From assembly GCA_038127535.1 (NCBI GenBank), contig JAYPHU010000043.1, positions 1 through 22,000 on the forward strand: 22,000 nucleotides of DNA, read 5' to 3'. The position numbers and the translations under genes were made by a program. Position 1 is the stretch's first letter. Every line of letters starts with the position of its first letter. The stretch comes from JAYPHU01 sp038127535 (lineage in GTDB: Bacteria > Pseudomonadota > Alphaproteobacteria > Rhodospirillales > UBA2165). Shown piece after piece: positions 7,437 to 16,108 of this stretch. The notes below the pieces were generated by a model that was not told the DNA's origin, did no database searches, and was given only the letters and a program-made list of their open reading frames with translations.

Positions 7437-10400
7437 ATGTACAAATCTGGTATACCGGCCAAGCAGGGTCTCTATGATCCCGAGAACGAGCATGATAACT
7501 GCGGTATCGGCTTTGTCGCCAATATTAAGAATCGTAAAAGCCATGAGATCGTCCAGCAGGGCCTGACAATCCTGAGCTGCCTGACCCACCGGGGCGCAGC
7601 GGGCGCAGACCCGTTGTCCGGTGACGGCGCGGGCATTCTGATCCAAATACCGGACAAGTTCCTGCAAGAAGAATGTAAGGAGTTGAATATCTCCCTCCCC
7701 GCCGCCGGCAATTATGGCGTGGGCCTGATTTACTTGCCCCGGGGCGAAAAAGCCCGGGCAGCCTGCGAACAAGTGGTCGAAGAAACTATCACAGCCGAAG
7801 GTCAGACCGTCCTCGGCTGGCGGGATTTACCCACCGACAACACTATCTTGAGCGAGGCGGTTCGGGAATCGGAACCGTTTATCCGCCAGGTATTTATCGG
7901 CCGCGGTGACAATTGCGCCGACGAGGATGCCTTCGAACGCAAATTATTCGTCATTCGAAAACAGTCCAACAACCACATCCAGGAAAATAAGCTAGCCGGC
8001 GAAGAAAGTTATTATGTGCCCACCATGTCGGCCAGGACCATCTGCTTCAAAGGCATGATGCTGGTCGAACGGGTTGGTTCATATTTTACCGATCTTTTGG
8101 ATGAACGGGTAGAATCGGCCCTGGCGCTGGTGCATCAACGTTTCTCCACCAACACGTTCCCATCTTGGGAACTGGCCCAGCCTTTCCGCTATCTCTGCCA
8201 CAACGGTGAAATCAACACGCTCCGAGGCAATATCAACTGGATGGCGGCCCGACGGCATTCCATGCAGTCCGACCTTTTGGGCGAGGATCTGGATAAGCTG
8301 TGGCCATTGATCGCCGACGGCCTGTCCGACTCGGCCTCGTTCGATAATGCGCTCGAACTCCTGGTGGCCGGCGGATACTCGCTGGCTCATGCCATGATGC
8401 TGATGATTCCGGAAGCATGGAATGACAATCCTCTGATGGATGATGAGCGCCGCGCGTTCTACGAGTACCACGCCGCACTGATGGAGCCATGGGACGGCCC
8501 CGCGGCAGTTGCCTTTACCGATGGCAAGCAGATCGGCGCGACCCTGGACCGCAATGGTCTGCGCCCCGCCCGCTACGTGGTGACCGAGGACGATTTGGTG
8601 GTCATGGGCTCCGAGGTCGGCGTGTTATCCATCGCGGACGAAAAGGTTGTCCAGAAATGGCGTCTGCAGCCCGGTAAAATGTTCCTGATCGATCTGGAAC
8701 AGGGCCGGATTATTGACGATACAGAGTTGAAAGCCGATCTGGCCAAGGCACATCCCTATCAGACCTGGCTAAACAAGACACAGATCAAACTCGAAGATCT
8801 ACCAGCTGAAGAAGAACCGGTGCCGCCGGATCATCAGGCTCTGTTGGATCGTCAGCAGGCGTTCGGCTACACTCAGGAAGATATAAAATTCTTCCTGACC
8901 CCGATGGCCATCAGCGGACAGGATCCGGTCGGCTCCATGGGGCGGGATATCCCCCATGCTGTGCTCTCCGACCGACCCAAGCTGCTCTACGATTATTTTA
9001 AGCAGGCATTTGCCCAGGTGACCAACCCGCCGATCGATCCAATCCGCGAGGAATTGGTCATGTCGCTGGTTTCGCTCATCGGGCCACGACCGAATCTGCT
9101 CGATCTGGACTCTGGCGGCAGTTACATGCGCTTGGAGGTTAACCAGCCGATCCTATCCAACGAGGATCTGGAGAAAATCCGCCATATCGACAGCCGGATT
9201 GAATCCTTCCGCTCGATTACCCTGGATATGTGCTATCCGTCCAAGGAAGGCCCGGAAGGCATGGAGGGAGCTCTGACACGGCTCTGCGCTGAAGCCCAAA
9301 AGGCGGTCGAAGACGGCCATAATATTCTGATCATTTCCGACCGCCGCTTAGACGCCGAACATGTGGCGATCCCCGCCCTGTTGGCGACTGGCGCCGTACA
9401 CCACCATCTGATCCGGGCCGGCCTACGCACCGAATCCGGGCTTGTGGTGGAAACCGGCGAAGCGCGTCAGGTGCATGATTTCTGCCTGCTGGCGGGATAC
9501 GGCGCGGAAGCCGTAAACCCCTATCTGGCGTTCGACACCATCACCGACATCAAGCACGAACTACCCAAGAACGTCAGCCTGCAAGAGGCCTACAAGCGCT
9601 TCATCAAGGCAGTCGACAAGGGTATGCTCAAAGTCATGTCCAAGATGGGTATTTCGACCTATCAGTCCTATTGCGGTGCACAGATTTTCGACGCCATCGG
9701 GTTGTCCAGCGAGTTCATCCAGGCTTATTTCACCAAGACCGCCTCTGCCATCGAAGGTGTTGGTTTGGCGGAGATCGCCCGGGAAACCGTTGACCGACAC
9801 TCACGTGCCTATCGAAATGATCCGACGATCGAAGACGATCTGGATGTGGGCGGCGAGCTTGCTTTCCGTATTCGCGGTGAAGAGCATATGTGGACGCCTG
9901 ACACCATCTCCAAGCTGCAGCATTCGGCACGAATGAATTCTCAGGACATCTACAACGAGTACGCCAAACAGATGAATGACCAGTCGGTCAAATTGAAGAA
10001 CCTGCGTGGCCTGTTCGAATTCAAGTTCGAGGGCGACGGCATTCCTATTGAGGAAGTCGAACCGGCGGCCGATATCGTGAAACGCTTCGTCACCGGCGCC
10101 ATGTCCTTCGGCTCCATCTCCTTCGAAGCGCATACCAATCTCGCCATCGCCATGAACCGAATCGGCGGCAAGTCAAACACCGGTGAGGGCGGCGAACAGC
10201 CTGAACGCTATGATACCCTGGCCAACGGGGATTCCATGCGCTCAGCCATCAAGCAGGTAGCCTCTGGCCGCTTTGGCGTGACCACCGAATACCTGCGGAA
10301 TGCCGATGAGATTCAGATTAAAATGGCGCAGGGTGCAAAACCCGGAGAAGGTGGGCAGTTACCCGGTCACAAGGTCGACGAGATAATTGCACGGGTGCGG

Positions 10401-12086
10401 CATTCGACCCCCGGCGTTGGCCTGATTTCGCCCCCGCCGCACCACGACATTTACTCCATTGAGGATCTGGCACAGCTCATACACGATCTGAAGAACGTCA
10501 ATCCGAAAGCCCGGATTAGCGTGAAACTGGTCTCCATCGTCGGCGTCGGCACCATTGCCGCCGGCGTCTCCAAGGCGCATGCGGATCACGTGCTGATCTC
10601 CGGCGCGGACGGCGGTACGGGCGCGAGCCCCATTACCTCGATCATGCATGCCGGCGCACCGTGGGAAATCGGCCTGGCTGAGACTCATCAGACACTGGTC
10701 ATGAACAAACTGCGGGGCCGCATTTGCGTACAGACGGACGGCGGTATCCGCACCGGTCGGGACGTAGCCATCGCGGCGTTGCTGGGCGCTGACGAATACG
10801 GCATCGCTACGGCGTCGCTGATCGCGTCCGGCTGCATCATGATGCGCAAATGCCACCTGAACACCTGTCCGGTGGGCATCGCGACGCAGGATCCGGAACT
10901 GCGCAAACGTTTCCGCGGCCAGCCGGAGCATGTGATCAACTATATGTTCTTCGTCGCCGAGGAGATGCGCGGGATTATGGCCAAGCTGGGCTTCCGCACG
11001 ATCAACGAGATGATCGGTCAGACCCAGGTTTTGGACATGAGCAAAGCCGTCGACCACTGGAAGGCCAAGGGCCTCGACCTAACCCGCCTGCTCTACAAGC
11101 CGGAAATGGGTCCGGATGTGGCTGTTTATAACTGCGAGAAACAGGATCACGGGTTGGAACGCGCTTTGGATCAACAGATAATCAAGGAAGCCGCCCCCGC
11201 GCTGGAAAACGGCTCCCCGGTTCAGATTGAAACGCCAATTCGTAACACCAACCGGACCTTCGGCGCCATGCTGTCCGGCGAGGTCGCGGAACGCTACGGC
11301 CATGCCGGCCTACCCGAGGATACGATCTACATCAAAGGCAAAGGCTCCGGCGGACAAAGCTTCGGTGCCTTCCTGTCCAAAGGCATCACCGTCGAGCTTG
11401 AGGGCGACACCAACGACTATGTGGGCAAGGGACTGGCCGGCGGCCGGCTTGTCGTCTATCCGCCGAAAGTGTCCAAGTTCACGGCCGAGGAAAGCATCGT
11501 GATCGGCAACGTGGCGCTGTACGGCGCTATTGCAGGGGAATGTTATTTCCGGGGTGTCGCCGGCGAACGGTTCGCCGTCCGGAATTCCGGTGCGACCGCC
11601 GTTGTCGAAGGCGTCGGCGATCACTGCTGCGAGTATATGACCGGCGGCGTGGTCGTGGTGCTCGGCCTGACCGGACGGAACTTCGCGGCCGGTATGAGCG
11701 GCGGCATCGCCTACGTGCTGGACGAATCCGATGATTTCGACATCCGCTGCAACATGGCGATGGTGGAGTTAGAACCCATTCCCGACGAAGACCGGGCGAT
11801 GGAGGACAGTCATCAACGAGGCGATCTGGAGACCCATGGCCGGGTCGACATTATGAGCGATATGACCGGCTATGACTCCCTGCGTCTGCGCAAACTGATC
11901 GAGAACCACATGCACTTCACCGACAGTGATCGGGCGCGGCATATCCTGGACAATTGGGAAACTTATCTGCCCAAGTTCGTCAAGGTGATGCCGGTTGATT
12001 ACCGCCGGGCGCTGTTGGAACGGCAGGCGCGTAACGAAAACAAAGACAAGGAAGGCAACCGTGTCGGCGTTGCCGTGGGGGAATAG
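7437..12086 (+). CDS. gltB: Glutamate synthase (NADPH) large subunit
   Basis: This alpha subunit makes two glutamates from glutamine and 2-oxoglutarate. From ATG 7437 it has 1549 residues. A short propeptide ends at the catalytic N-terminal Cys (C22, in EHDNCGIGFVA), followed by the class II glutaminase domain (about 22-430). Next come the central domain (about 470-760), the FMN synthase domain (about 840-1210) and the C-terminal GXGXG beta-helix (about 1270-1490, with GKGSGGQSFGAFL). The 3Fe-4S ligands are in CIMMRKCHLNTC (C1133, C1139, C1144). I prefer ATG 7437, which has GAGGG just ahead. ATG 7422 and TTG 7398 are in frame and would add 5 or 13 residues; all lie upstream of the processed Cys, so the mature protein is the same. 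It is followed at once by gltD. Confidence 0.97.
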   Translation: MYKSGIPAKQGLYDPENEHDNCGIGFVANIKNRKSHEIVQQGLTILSCLTHRGAAGADPLSGDGAGILIQIPDKFLQEECKELNISLPAAGNYGVGLIYLPRGEKARAACEQVVEETITAEGQTVLGWRDLPTDNTILSEAVRESEPFIRQVFIGRGDNCADEDAFERKLFVIRKQSNNHIQENKLAGEESYYVPTMSARTICFKGMMLVERVGSYFTDLLDERVESALALVHQRFSTNTFPSWELAQPFRYLCHNGEINTLRGNINWMAARRHSMQSDLLGEDLDKLWPLIADGLSDSASFDNALELLVAGGYSLAHAMMLMIPEAWNDNPLMDDERRAFYEYHAALMEPWDGPAAVAFTDGKQIGATLDRNGLRPARYVVTEDDLVVMGSEVGVLSIADEKVVQKWRLQPGKMFLIDLEQGRIIDDTELKADLAKAHPYQTWLNKTQIKLEDLPAEEEPVPPDHQALLDRQQAFGYTQEDIKFFLTPMAISGQDPVGSMGRDIPHAVLSDRPKLLYDYFKQAFAQVTNPPIDPIREELVMSLVSLIGPRPNLLDLDSGGSYMRLEVNQPILSNEDLEKIRHIDSRIESFRSITLDMCYPSKEGPEGMEGALTRLCAEAQKAVEDGHNILIISDRRLDAEHVAIPALLATGAVHHHLIRAGLRTESGLVVETGEARQVHDFCLLAGYGAEAVNPYLAFDTITDIKHELPKNVSLQEAYKRFIKAVDKGMLKVMSKMGISTYQSYCGAQIFDAIGLSSEFIQAYFTKTASAIEGVGLAEIARETVDRHSRAYRNDPTIEDDLDVGGELAFRIRGEEHMWTPDTISKLQHSARMNSQDIYNEYAKQMNDQSVKLKNLRGLFEFKFEGDGIPIEEVEPAADIVKRFVTGAMSFGSISFEAHTNLAIAMNRIGGKSNTGEGGEQPERYDTLANGDSMRSAIKQVASGRFGVTTEYLRNADEIQIKMAQGAKPGEGGQLPGHKVDEIIARVRHSTPGVGLISPPPHHDIYSIEDLAQLIHDLKNVNPKARISVKLVSIVGVGTIAAGVSKAHADHVLISGADGGTGASPITSIMHAGAPWEIGLAETHQTLVMNKLRGRICVQTDGGIRTGRDVAIAALLGADEYGIATASLIASGCIMMRKCHLNTCPVGIATQDPELRKRFRGQPEHVINYMFFVAEEMRGIMAKLGFRTINEMIGQTQVLDMSKAVDHWKAKGLDLTRLLYKPEMGPDVAVYNCEKQDHGLERALDQQIIKEAAPALENGSPVQIETPIRNTNRTFGAMLSGEVAERYGHAGLPEDTIYIKGKGSGGQSFGAFLSKGITVELEGDTNDYVGKGLAGGRLVVYPPKVSKFTAEESIVIGNVALYGAIAGECYFRGVAGERFAVRNSGATAVVEGVGDHCCEYMTGGVVVVLGLTGRNFAAGMSGGIAYVLDESDDFDIRCNMAMVELEPIPDEDRAMEDSHQRGDLETHGRVDIMSDMTGYDSLRLRKLIENHMHFTDSDRARHILDNWETYLPKFVKVMPVDYRRALLERQARNENKDKEGNRVGVAVGE

Positions 12087-12089
12087 ACG

Positions 12090-13532
12090 ATGGGTAAGCC
12101 GACAGGTTTTCTTGAGTTTGAACAGGTCGACCGGGCCTATTTGCCGGTTTCCGAGCGGGTTAAGAACTACAACGAATTTGTCGTCGATCTGAGTGCCGAG
12201 GAACTGACCGAACAGGGTGCGCGCTGCATGGATTGCGGCATCCCGTACTGCCACCAGGGATGTCCGGTGAACAACATCATTCCGGACTGGAATGATCTGG
12301 TCTACAAGGGAGATTTTCAAAAAGCGATCGAAGTTTTGCACTCGACTAACAATTTCCCGGAATTCACCGGCCGCATTTGCCCGGCCCCGTGCCAGGAAGC
12401 CTGCACCCTGAATATCGAGGATACGCCGGTCACCATCAAAACCATCGAATGCGCGATTATCGACCGGGCCTGGAACGAAGGCTGGGTGTCGCCGAAGGAA
12501 CCCACGACCAAGACCGGTAAGAAGGTCGCCGTGGTCGGCTCCGGCCCCGCCGGTATGGCCTGTGCCCAGCAATTGGCTCGCGCTGGACACGACGTGGACT
12601 TGTTCGAGAAGAACGCCAAGATCGGCGGGCTACTCCGCTACGGCATTCCCGACTTCAAGATGGAAAAGCATCTGATCGACCGTCGGGCCGAGCAGATGGA
12701 GGCCGAAGGGGTCACGCTGCGCACCAACACCAATGTAGGCGTGGATATCTCCATCCAAGAGCTTACCGACGGCTATGACGCCGTTGTGATGGCGGGCGGC
12801 GCTGAACACCCCCGCGATCTGCCGGTACCAGGCCGCGAATTGGACGGCATTCATTTCGCCATGGACTTCCTGACCCAGCAAAACCGCCGGGTCTCCGGTG
12901 AGGAACTGGGCACCAAGAAGGAAATCTGGGCGACCGATAAGCACGTTGTCGTCATCGGCGGCGGCGATACCGGTTCCGACTGTGTCGGCACCTCCTTCCG
13001 CCATGGCGCGGCAAGCGTCACCCAGCTTGAAATCATGCCGAAGCCGCCGGAGAAGGTGGACAAGGCAGTCACCTGGCCGAATTGGCCGATGAAGCTCCGT
13101 ACGTCCTCTTCTCACCAGGAAGGCGCCGAACGGGATTGGGCGATCACAACGACCATTGCCAACGGCGACGATGGCGCCGTCACGTCCCTGACCACCAAGC
13201 GGGTCGCCTGGGAAAAAGGTGAAGACGGCCGCATGAACCTGGTCGAGAAAGACGACACGCAGGGCGAATTGAAGGCCGACTTGGTCCTGCTGGCCATGGG
13301 CTTTGTCTCACCAGTACACGCCGGCATGATTGAGGACAGCGGCGTCGAGTTGGACGAGCGCGGCAACGTGAAGGCCAACACCAACGACTATCAAACCTCG
13401 GTCCCCAATGTCTTCGCAGCCGGAGATATGCGCCGGGGTCAATCCTTGGTGGTCTGGGCCATTCGGGAAGGCCGTCAATGCGCCCGCGCCGTCGATGAAT
13501 TCCTCATGGGCGCAACCCTACTGCCGCGCTAG
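12090..13532 (+). CDS. gltD: Glutamate synthase (NADPH) small subunit
   Basis: This 480-residue beta subunit oxidises NADPH and passes electrons through FAD and iron-sulfur clusters to GltB. The N-terminal 4Fe-4S region carries CMDCGIPYCHQGC (C46, C49, C54, C58) and CPAPCQEAC (C97, C101, C105). The FAD-binding glycines are in VVGSGPAGMACA (about 149-157) and the NADPH site in VVIGGGDTGSDC (about 288-298). The second FAD motif is VPNVFAAGDMRRG near the C-terminus. The ATG lies 3 bases after the gltB stop with a G-rich stretch upstream, so the two are co-transcribed and probably translationally coupled. Its length is normal for the family. No terminator hairpin with a T-run follows it. Confidence 0.97.
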   Translation: MGKPTGFLEFEQVDRAYLPVSERVKNYNEFVVDLSAEELTEQGARCMDCGIPYCHQGCPVNNIIPDWNDLVYKGDFQKAIEVLHSTNNFPEFTGRICPAPCQEACTLNIEDTPVTIKTIECAIIDRAWNEGWVSPKEPTTKTGKKVAVVGSGPAGMACAQQLARAGHDVDLFEKNAKIGGLLRYGIPDFKMEKHLIDRRAEQMEAEGVTLRTNTNVGVDISIQELTDGYDAVVMAGGAEHPRDLPVPGRELDGIHFAMDFLTQQNRRVSGEELGTKKEIWATDKHVVVIGGGDTGSDCVGTSFRHGAASVTQLEIMPKPPEKVDKAVTWPNWPMKLRTSSSHQEGAERDWAITTTIANGDDGAVTSLTTKRVAWEKGEDGRMNLVEKDDTQGELKADLVLLAMGFVSPVHAGMIEDSGVELDERGNVKANTNDYQTSVPNVFAAGDMRRGQSLVVWAIREGRQCARAVDEFLMGATLLPR

Positions 13533-13637
13533 ACCTTCGTCGCCAAAGTAATACTGAGGAACGTTCAAGCAAAAATAAGGCTGTTTGAATTTCATCGAAT
13601 ATTCACCGGTATACCTGGGACGAGTAAAAATAATGCG

Positions 13638-13678
13638 CGTTTTGCAAAACGGAAATTTGTATCTGTTTTGCGAAACAG
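13638..13678. repeat. Pair of related palindromes, GTTTTGC(A/G)AAAC
   Basis: CGTTTTGCAAAACG (13638-13651) is a perfect 14-bp palindrome. CTGTTTTGCGAAACAG (13663-13678) is a 16-bp palindrome with one mismatched pair. Their 12-bp cores differ by one base, and the centres are 26 bp apart, about two and a half helical turns. This is the look of a tandem operator for a dimeric repressor. They lack the CACGTG centre of parS sites. Confidence 0.6.
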
Positions 13679-13946
13679 GTTTGAAATAGTTTTACCGATT
13701 TGTGATTTTTATCTGAATTTTCGCCGGTTCTACCTCAAGTAGATCGTCCAAATATTGGTTGAAGATCTAGAACTTTTGCACATAGCGAATTTTCGACAAA
13801 TTTCGACATTCAATAAACGAGTTTCCGGATCAAACCTGCGTAAAATCGTGTTTTTAATTTGTTTTCAATAAGTTGTTCGGATGTAGAGAATTATCCGCCT
13901 TCCATCTCTCATACCGGCATGTGAATCCCTGTAAATTTGAGCGAAG

Positions 13947-13967
13947 TTATCGACAAAGTTATCCACA
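13947..13967 (+). promoter_or_regulatory. Two adjacent DnaA boxes
   Basis: TTATCGACA (13947-13955) differs by one base from the DnaA-box consensus TTATCCACA, which occurs exactly at 13959-13967. The two are in the same orientation, 12 bp apart start to start. Weaker look-alikes, TTTTGCACA (13774-13782) and TTTTCGACA (13790-13798), lie upstream in the same AT-rich region. Confidence 0.6.
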
Positions 13968-14063
13968 GGACTCATGCAGGCGAATATTGCCTTTTCGGCG
14001 CGCCGGGGTCATGAGTCGGGGCACAGTTCAGTAAGCACTTGAATCTATTTGGAATATCATCAC

Positions 14064-14759
14064 ATGAGTGGCGACTTCGTAGGGATCACCTCTTGCGACG
14101 GGCACAACTTCCAGGGCTATTTCTGTCAGGGGCAGGCGAACAAGCCGGCGTTGGTGCTGCTTCACGAAATTTTCGGCATCACCGATTGGGTGAAATCCAT
14201 CACCGATGACTTCGCCGCGAATGGATACTGGGTGTGTGCGCCGGACATGTACGGACGCGTCGATCCGGGCTTTATCGGCAATCGGGAAGAACCGGAAATG
14301 TATCAGCGGTCCCGAAATTATCGCGACACCATGGATCGCCAAGCCGCCATGCAGGATATCGAGGCCACGGCCCAGTTTCTTAAAGGCCAGCCGGGCTGCA
14401 ACGGCAAATGGGCGGTCACCGGGTTCTGCATGGGCGGCACCCTCACCTATCTGGCGGCGGCGCGGCTGCAACCCGATGCCACCATTGCCTATTACGGTAC
14501 TCAAATACACGACTTCCTGGACGAAGGGCGGCACGTAGACTGCCAGACTATTTTTCATATGGGGGAGCACGATCATCTTGTGGGGCCGGAAAACGATCAC
14601 CGCATTCATGCCGCACTTATCGGCAAGTTCAACATCGCCATCTACAAGTATGATGCCGGGCACGCTTTCGCCAATTCCACGCAGCCCGACCGCTATAGCG
14701 CCGAGGCGGCCGAGCTGGCGCACCAACGGACGTTTGCCTTGCTCAACAAGCTTCAATAA
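14064..14759 (+). CDS. Dienelactone hydrolase family protein
   Basis: This 231-residue cytoplasmic alpha/beta-hydrolase is of the carboxymethylenebutenolidase type. The catalytic Cys-Asp-His triad is visible: C122 in GFCMGG, D170 in MGEHDHLV and H200 in DAGHAF. E35 in LLHEIFG is the family glutamate that positions the cysteine. Length is normal. I start at ATG 14064, which has GGAA about 9 bases upstream; an in-frame TTG at 14049 would add five residues. A CoA-transferase gene follows 32 bp later on the same strand, so the two are probably one operon. Whether the substrate is really dienelactone is unknown, since many family members act on other esters and no other aromatic-degradation gene is present. 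Confidence 0.92.
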   Translation: MSGDFVGITSCDGHNFQGYFCQGQANKPALVLLHEIFGITDWVKSITDDFAANGYWVCAPDMYGRVDPGFIGNREEPEMYQRSRNYRDTMDRQAAMQDIEATAQFLKGQPGCNGKWAVTGFCMGGTLTYLAAARLQPDATIAYYGTQIHDFLDEGRHVDCQTIFHMGEHDHLVGPENDHRIHAALIGKFNIAIYKYDAGHAFANSTQPDRYSAEAAELAHQRTFALLNKLQ

Positions 14760-14791
14760 AAAAGCAGATCACTTACCAAGGGAGGCGCACG

Positions 14792-16006
14792 ATGAGCGGT
14801 CCGCTCGCCGGCATTCGAATTTTTGACCTAACCCGCGTTCTGGCAGGCCCCAGCTGTGTCCAAATCCTGGGCGACCTGGGCGCCGATGTGATCAAGGTGG
14901 AACGGCCCGGTGTAGGCGATGACACAAGAAAATTCGGCCCACCCTTTGTGCTAGATAAGGACGGCGAGGAGACGAGCGAGTCGGGTTATTACCTGGCAGC
15001 CAACCGCAACAAGCGCTCCATGACCCTGGACCTTACCAGCGAAGAAGGCCAGCAGCTCGCCCGCAAGATGATCGCCAAGTGCGACCTGCTGGTCGAGAAC
15101 TTCAAGACCGGTAATCTGGCAAAGTACGGCCTGGGCTACGACGACCTCAAAGACGAGCTCCCGGGTCTAGTCTATTGCTCCATCACCGGGTTCGGCCAGA
15201 CCGGCCCGCTGGCCGACCAACCGGGCTATGACTTCATGGCGCAAGGCATGGGCGGGCTGATGAGCATCACCGGACCCAAAGACGGCGAACCTCACAGGGT
15301 CGGCGTGCCGATCGCCGATCTGACGGCGGGGCTTTGGGCGGCCATCGCCATCAACGCGGCGCTCCGCCACAAGGAAGTCACCGGTCAGGGTCAGCACCTT
15401 GACGTCTCCCTGCTGGATACCCAGGTCGCGACACTCTCCATCCAGGGGCTCAACTACCTGACGTCTGGCGAGGTACCCGGCCTTTTGGGCAACGCGCACC
15501 CCAATATCGTGCCGTATCAGGTCTTCCCGACCGAAGACGGCAATATCATTGTCGCGGTTGGCAATGACAGCCAGTTTGTACGCTTCAGCGAATTTATCGG
15601 GGCACCGGATCTAGCCGAAGATGAGCGGTTTTCAACCAACGACAACCGGGTGCGCAACCGGGACGAACTGACCGAAATCCTGAATGAGATCATACGGCAA
15701 AAACCATCCGATCACTGGCTGGAAGGCCTGGAAAAAATCAAGGTGAGCTGCGGGCCGATTAATACCATCGATCAGGTTTTCGACAATGCACACGTGTTGG
15801 CACGCGGCATGAAGATCCAGATGGATCACCCGCTGGCGCCCGAACCGGTCAACCTGATCGGCAACCCGATCCACATGTCCGAGACTCCGCCGACCTACCG
15901 TTCCCACCCGCCGATGATGGGCGAACACACGGACGAGCTTCTGGAAGAGCTTCTCGACCTCTCCGAGGAAGAACGCCAGGGCCTGCGCGACCGCGAGGTT
16001 ATTTAG
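14792..16006 (+). CDS. Class III (CaiB/BaiF-type) CoA-transferase
   Basis: This 404-residue cytoplasmic enzyme moves CoA between carboxylic acids through an aspartyl-CoA intermediate. It opens with PLAGIRIFDLTRVLAGP and shows LGDLGADVIKVERPG and NRNKRSMTLDL. The catalytic aspartate is D176 in GVPIADLTAG, and QGMGGLMSITG lies near residue 155. All of these match formyl-CoA, succinyl-CoA and related transferases. A strong AGGGAGG lies 6 bases before the ATG. It follows the dienelactone hydrolase gene by 32 bp. The acyl substrates cannot be read from the sequence. Pairing with a DLH-like hydrolase suggests organic-acid catabolism. No clear terminator follows. Confidence 0.93.
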   Translation: MSGPLAGIRIFDLTRVLAGPSCVQILGDLGADVIKVERPGVGDDTRKFGPPFVLDKDGEETSESGYYLAANRNKRSMTLDLTSEEGQQLARKMIAKCDLLVENFKTGNLAKYGLGYDDLKDELPGLVYCSITGFGQTGPLADQPGYDFMAQGMGGLMSITGPKDGEPHRVGVPIADLTAGLWAAIAINAALRHKEVTGQGQHLDVSLLDTQVATLSIQGLNYLTSGEVPGLLGNAHPNIVPYQVFPTEDGNIIVAVGNDSQFVRFSEFIGAPDLAEDERFSTNDNRVRNRDELTEILNEIIRQKPSDHWLEGLEKIKVSCGPINTIDQVFDNAHVLARGMKIQMDHPLAPEPVNLIGNPIHMSETPPTYRSHPPMMGEHTDELLEELLDLSEEERQGLRDREVI

Positions 16007-16108
16007 GGGATAACGGCGCGATCACAATTTCCGAGGGACGACCGTAAAGCCCCATCAGACCGACGGTAGCTGAAGATAAAAACAATGGTGACATAGACAA
16101 GTCGGGAT

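Larger units (their letters stand above)
13533..14063. other. AT-rich non-coding region with origin-like motifs
   Basis: This stretch of about 530 bp has no plausible gene and is sharply richer in A and T than its flanks. It contains two related palindromes (13638-13678) and two TTTCGACA repeats (13791-13798, 13801-13808). TTAA-N7-TCAA at 13854-13868 is one base off the CtrA consensus. There is a one-mismatch DnaA box (13947-13955) and a perfect one (13959-13967). Four GANTC sites lie at 13923, 13969, 14013 and 14041. The combination of DnaA boxes, GANTC sites, a CtrA-like site and an AT-rich stretch resembles alphaproteobacterial replication origins. It could instead be a DnaA- or methylation-controlled promoter of the following operon. 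Confidence 0.45.

Noticed and set aside
10359..11057. 232-codon minus-strand ORF inside gltB
   Set aside because: It is a codon-bias shadow of the highly conserved GltB FMN domain; its protein has no recognisable domain.
11769..12590. 273-codon minus-strand ORF across the gltB-gltD junction
   Set aside because: Antisense to two well-supported genes with conserved motifs; no ribosome-binding site and no family resemblance.
13638..13678. parS centromere sites
   Set aside because: The palindromes lack the CACGTG centre of the parS consensus, and no parA or parB gene is nearby.
14028..14756. 242-codon minus-strand ORF
   Set aside because: Full antisense shadow of the dienelactone hydrolase gene, whose catalytic triad is intact.
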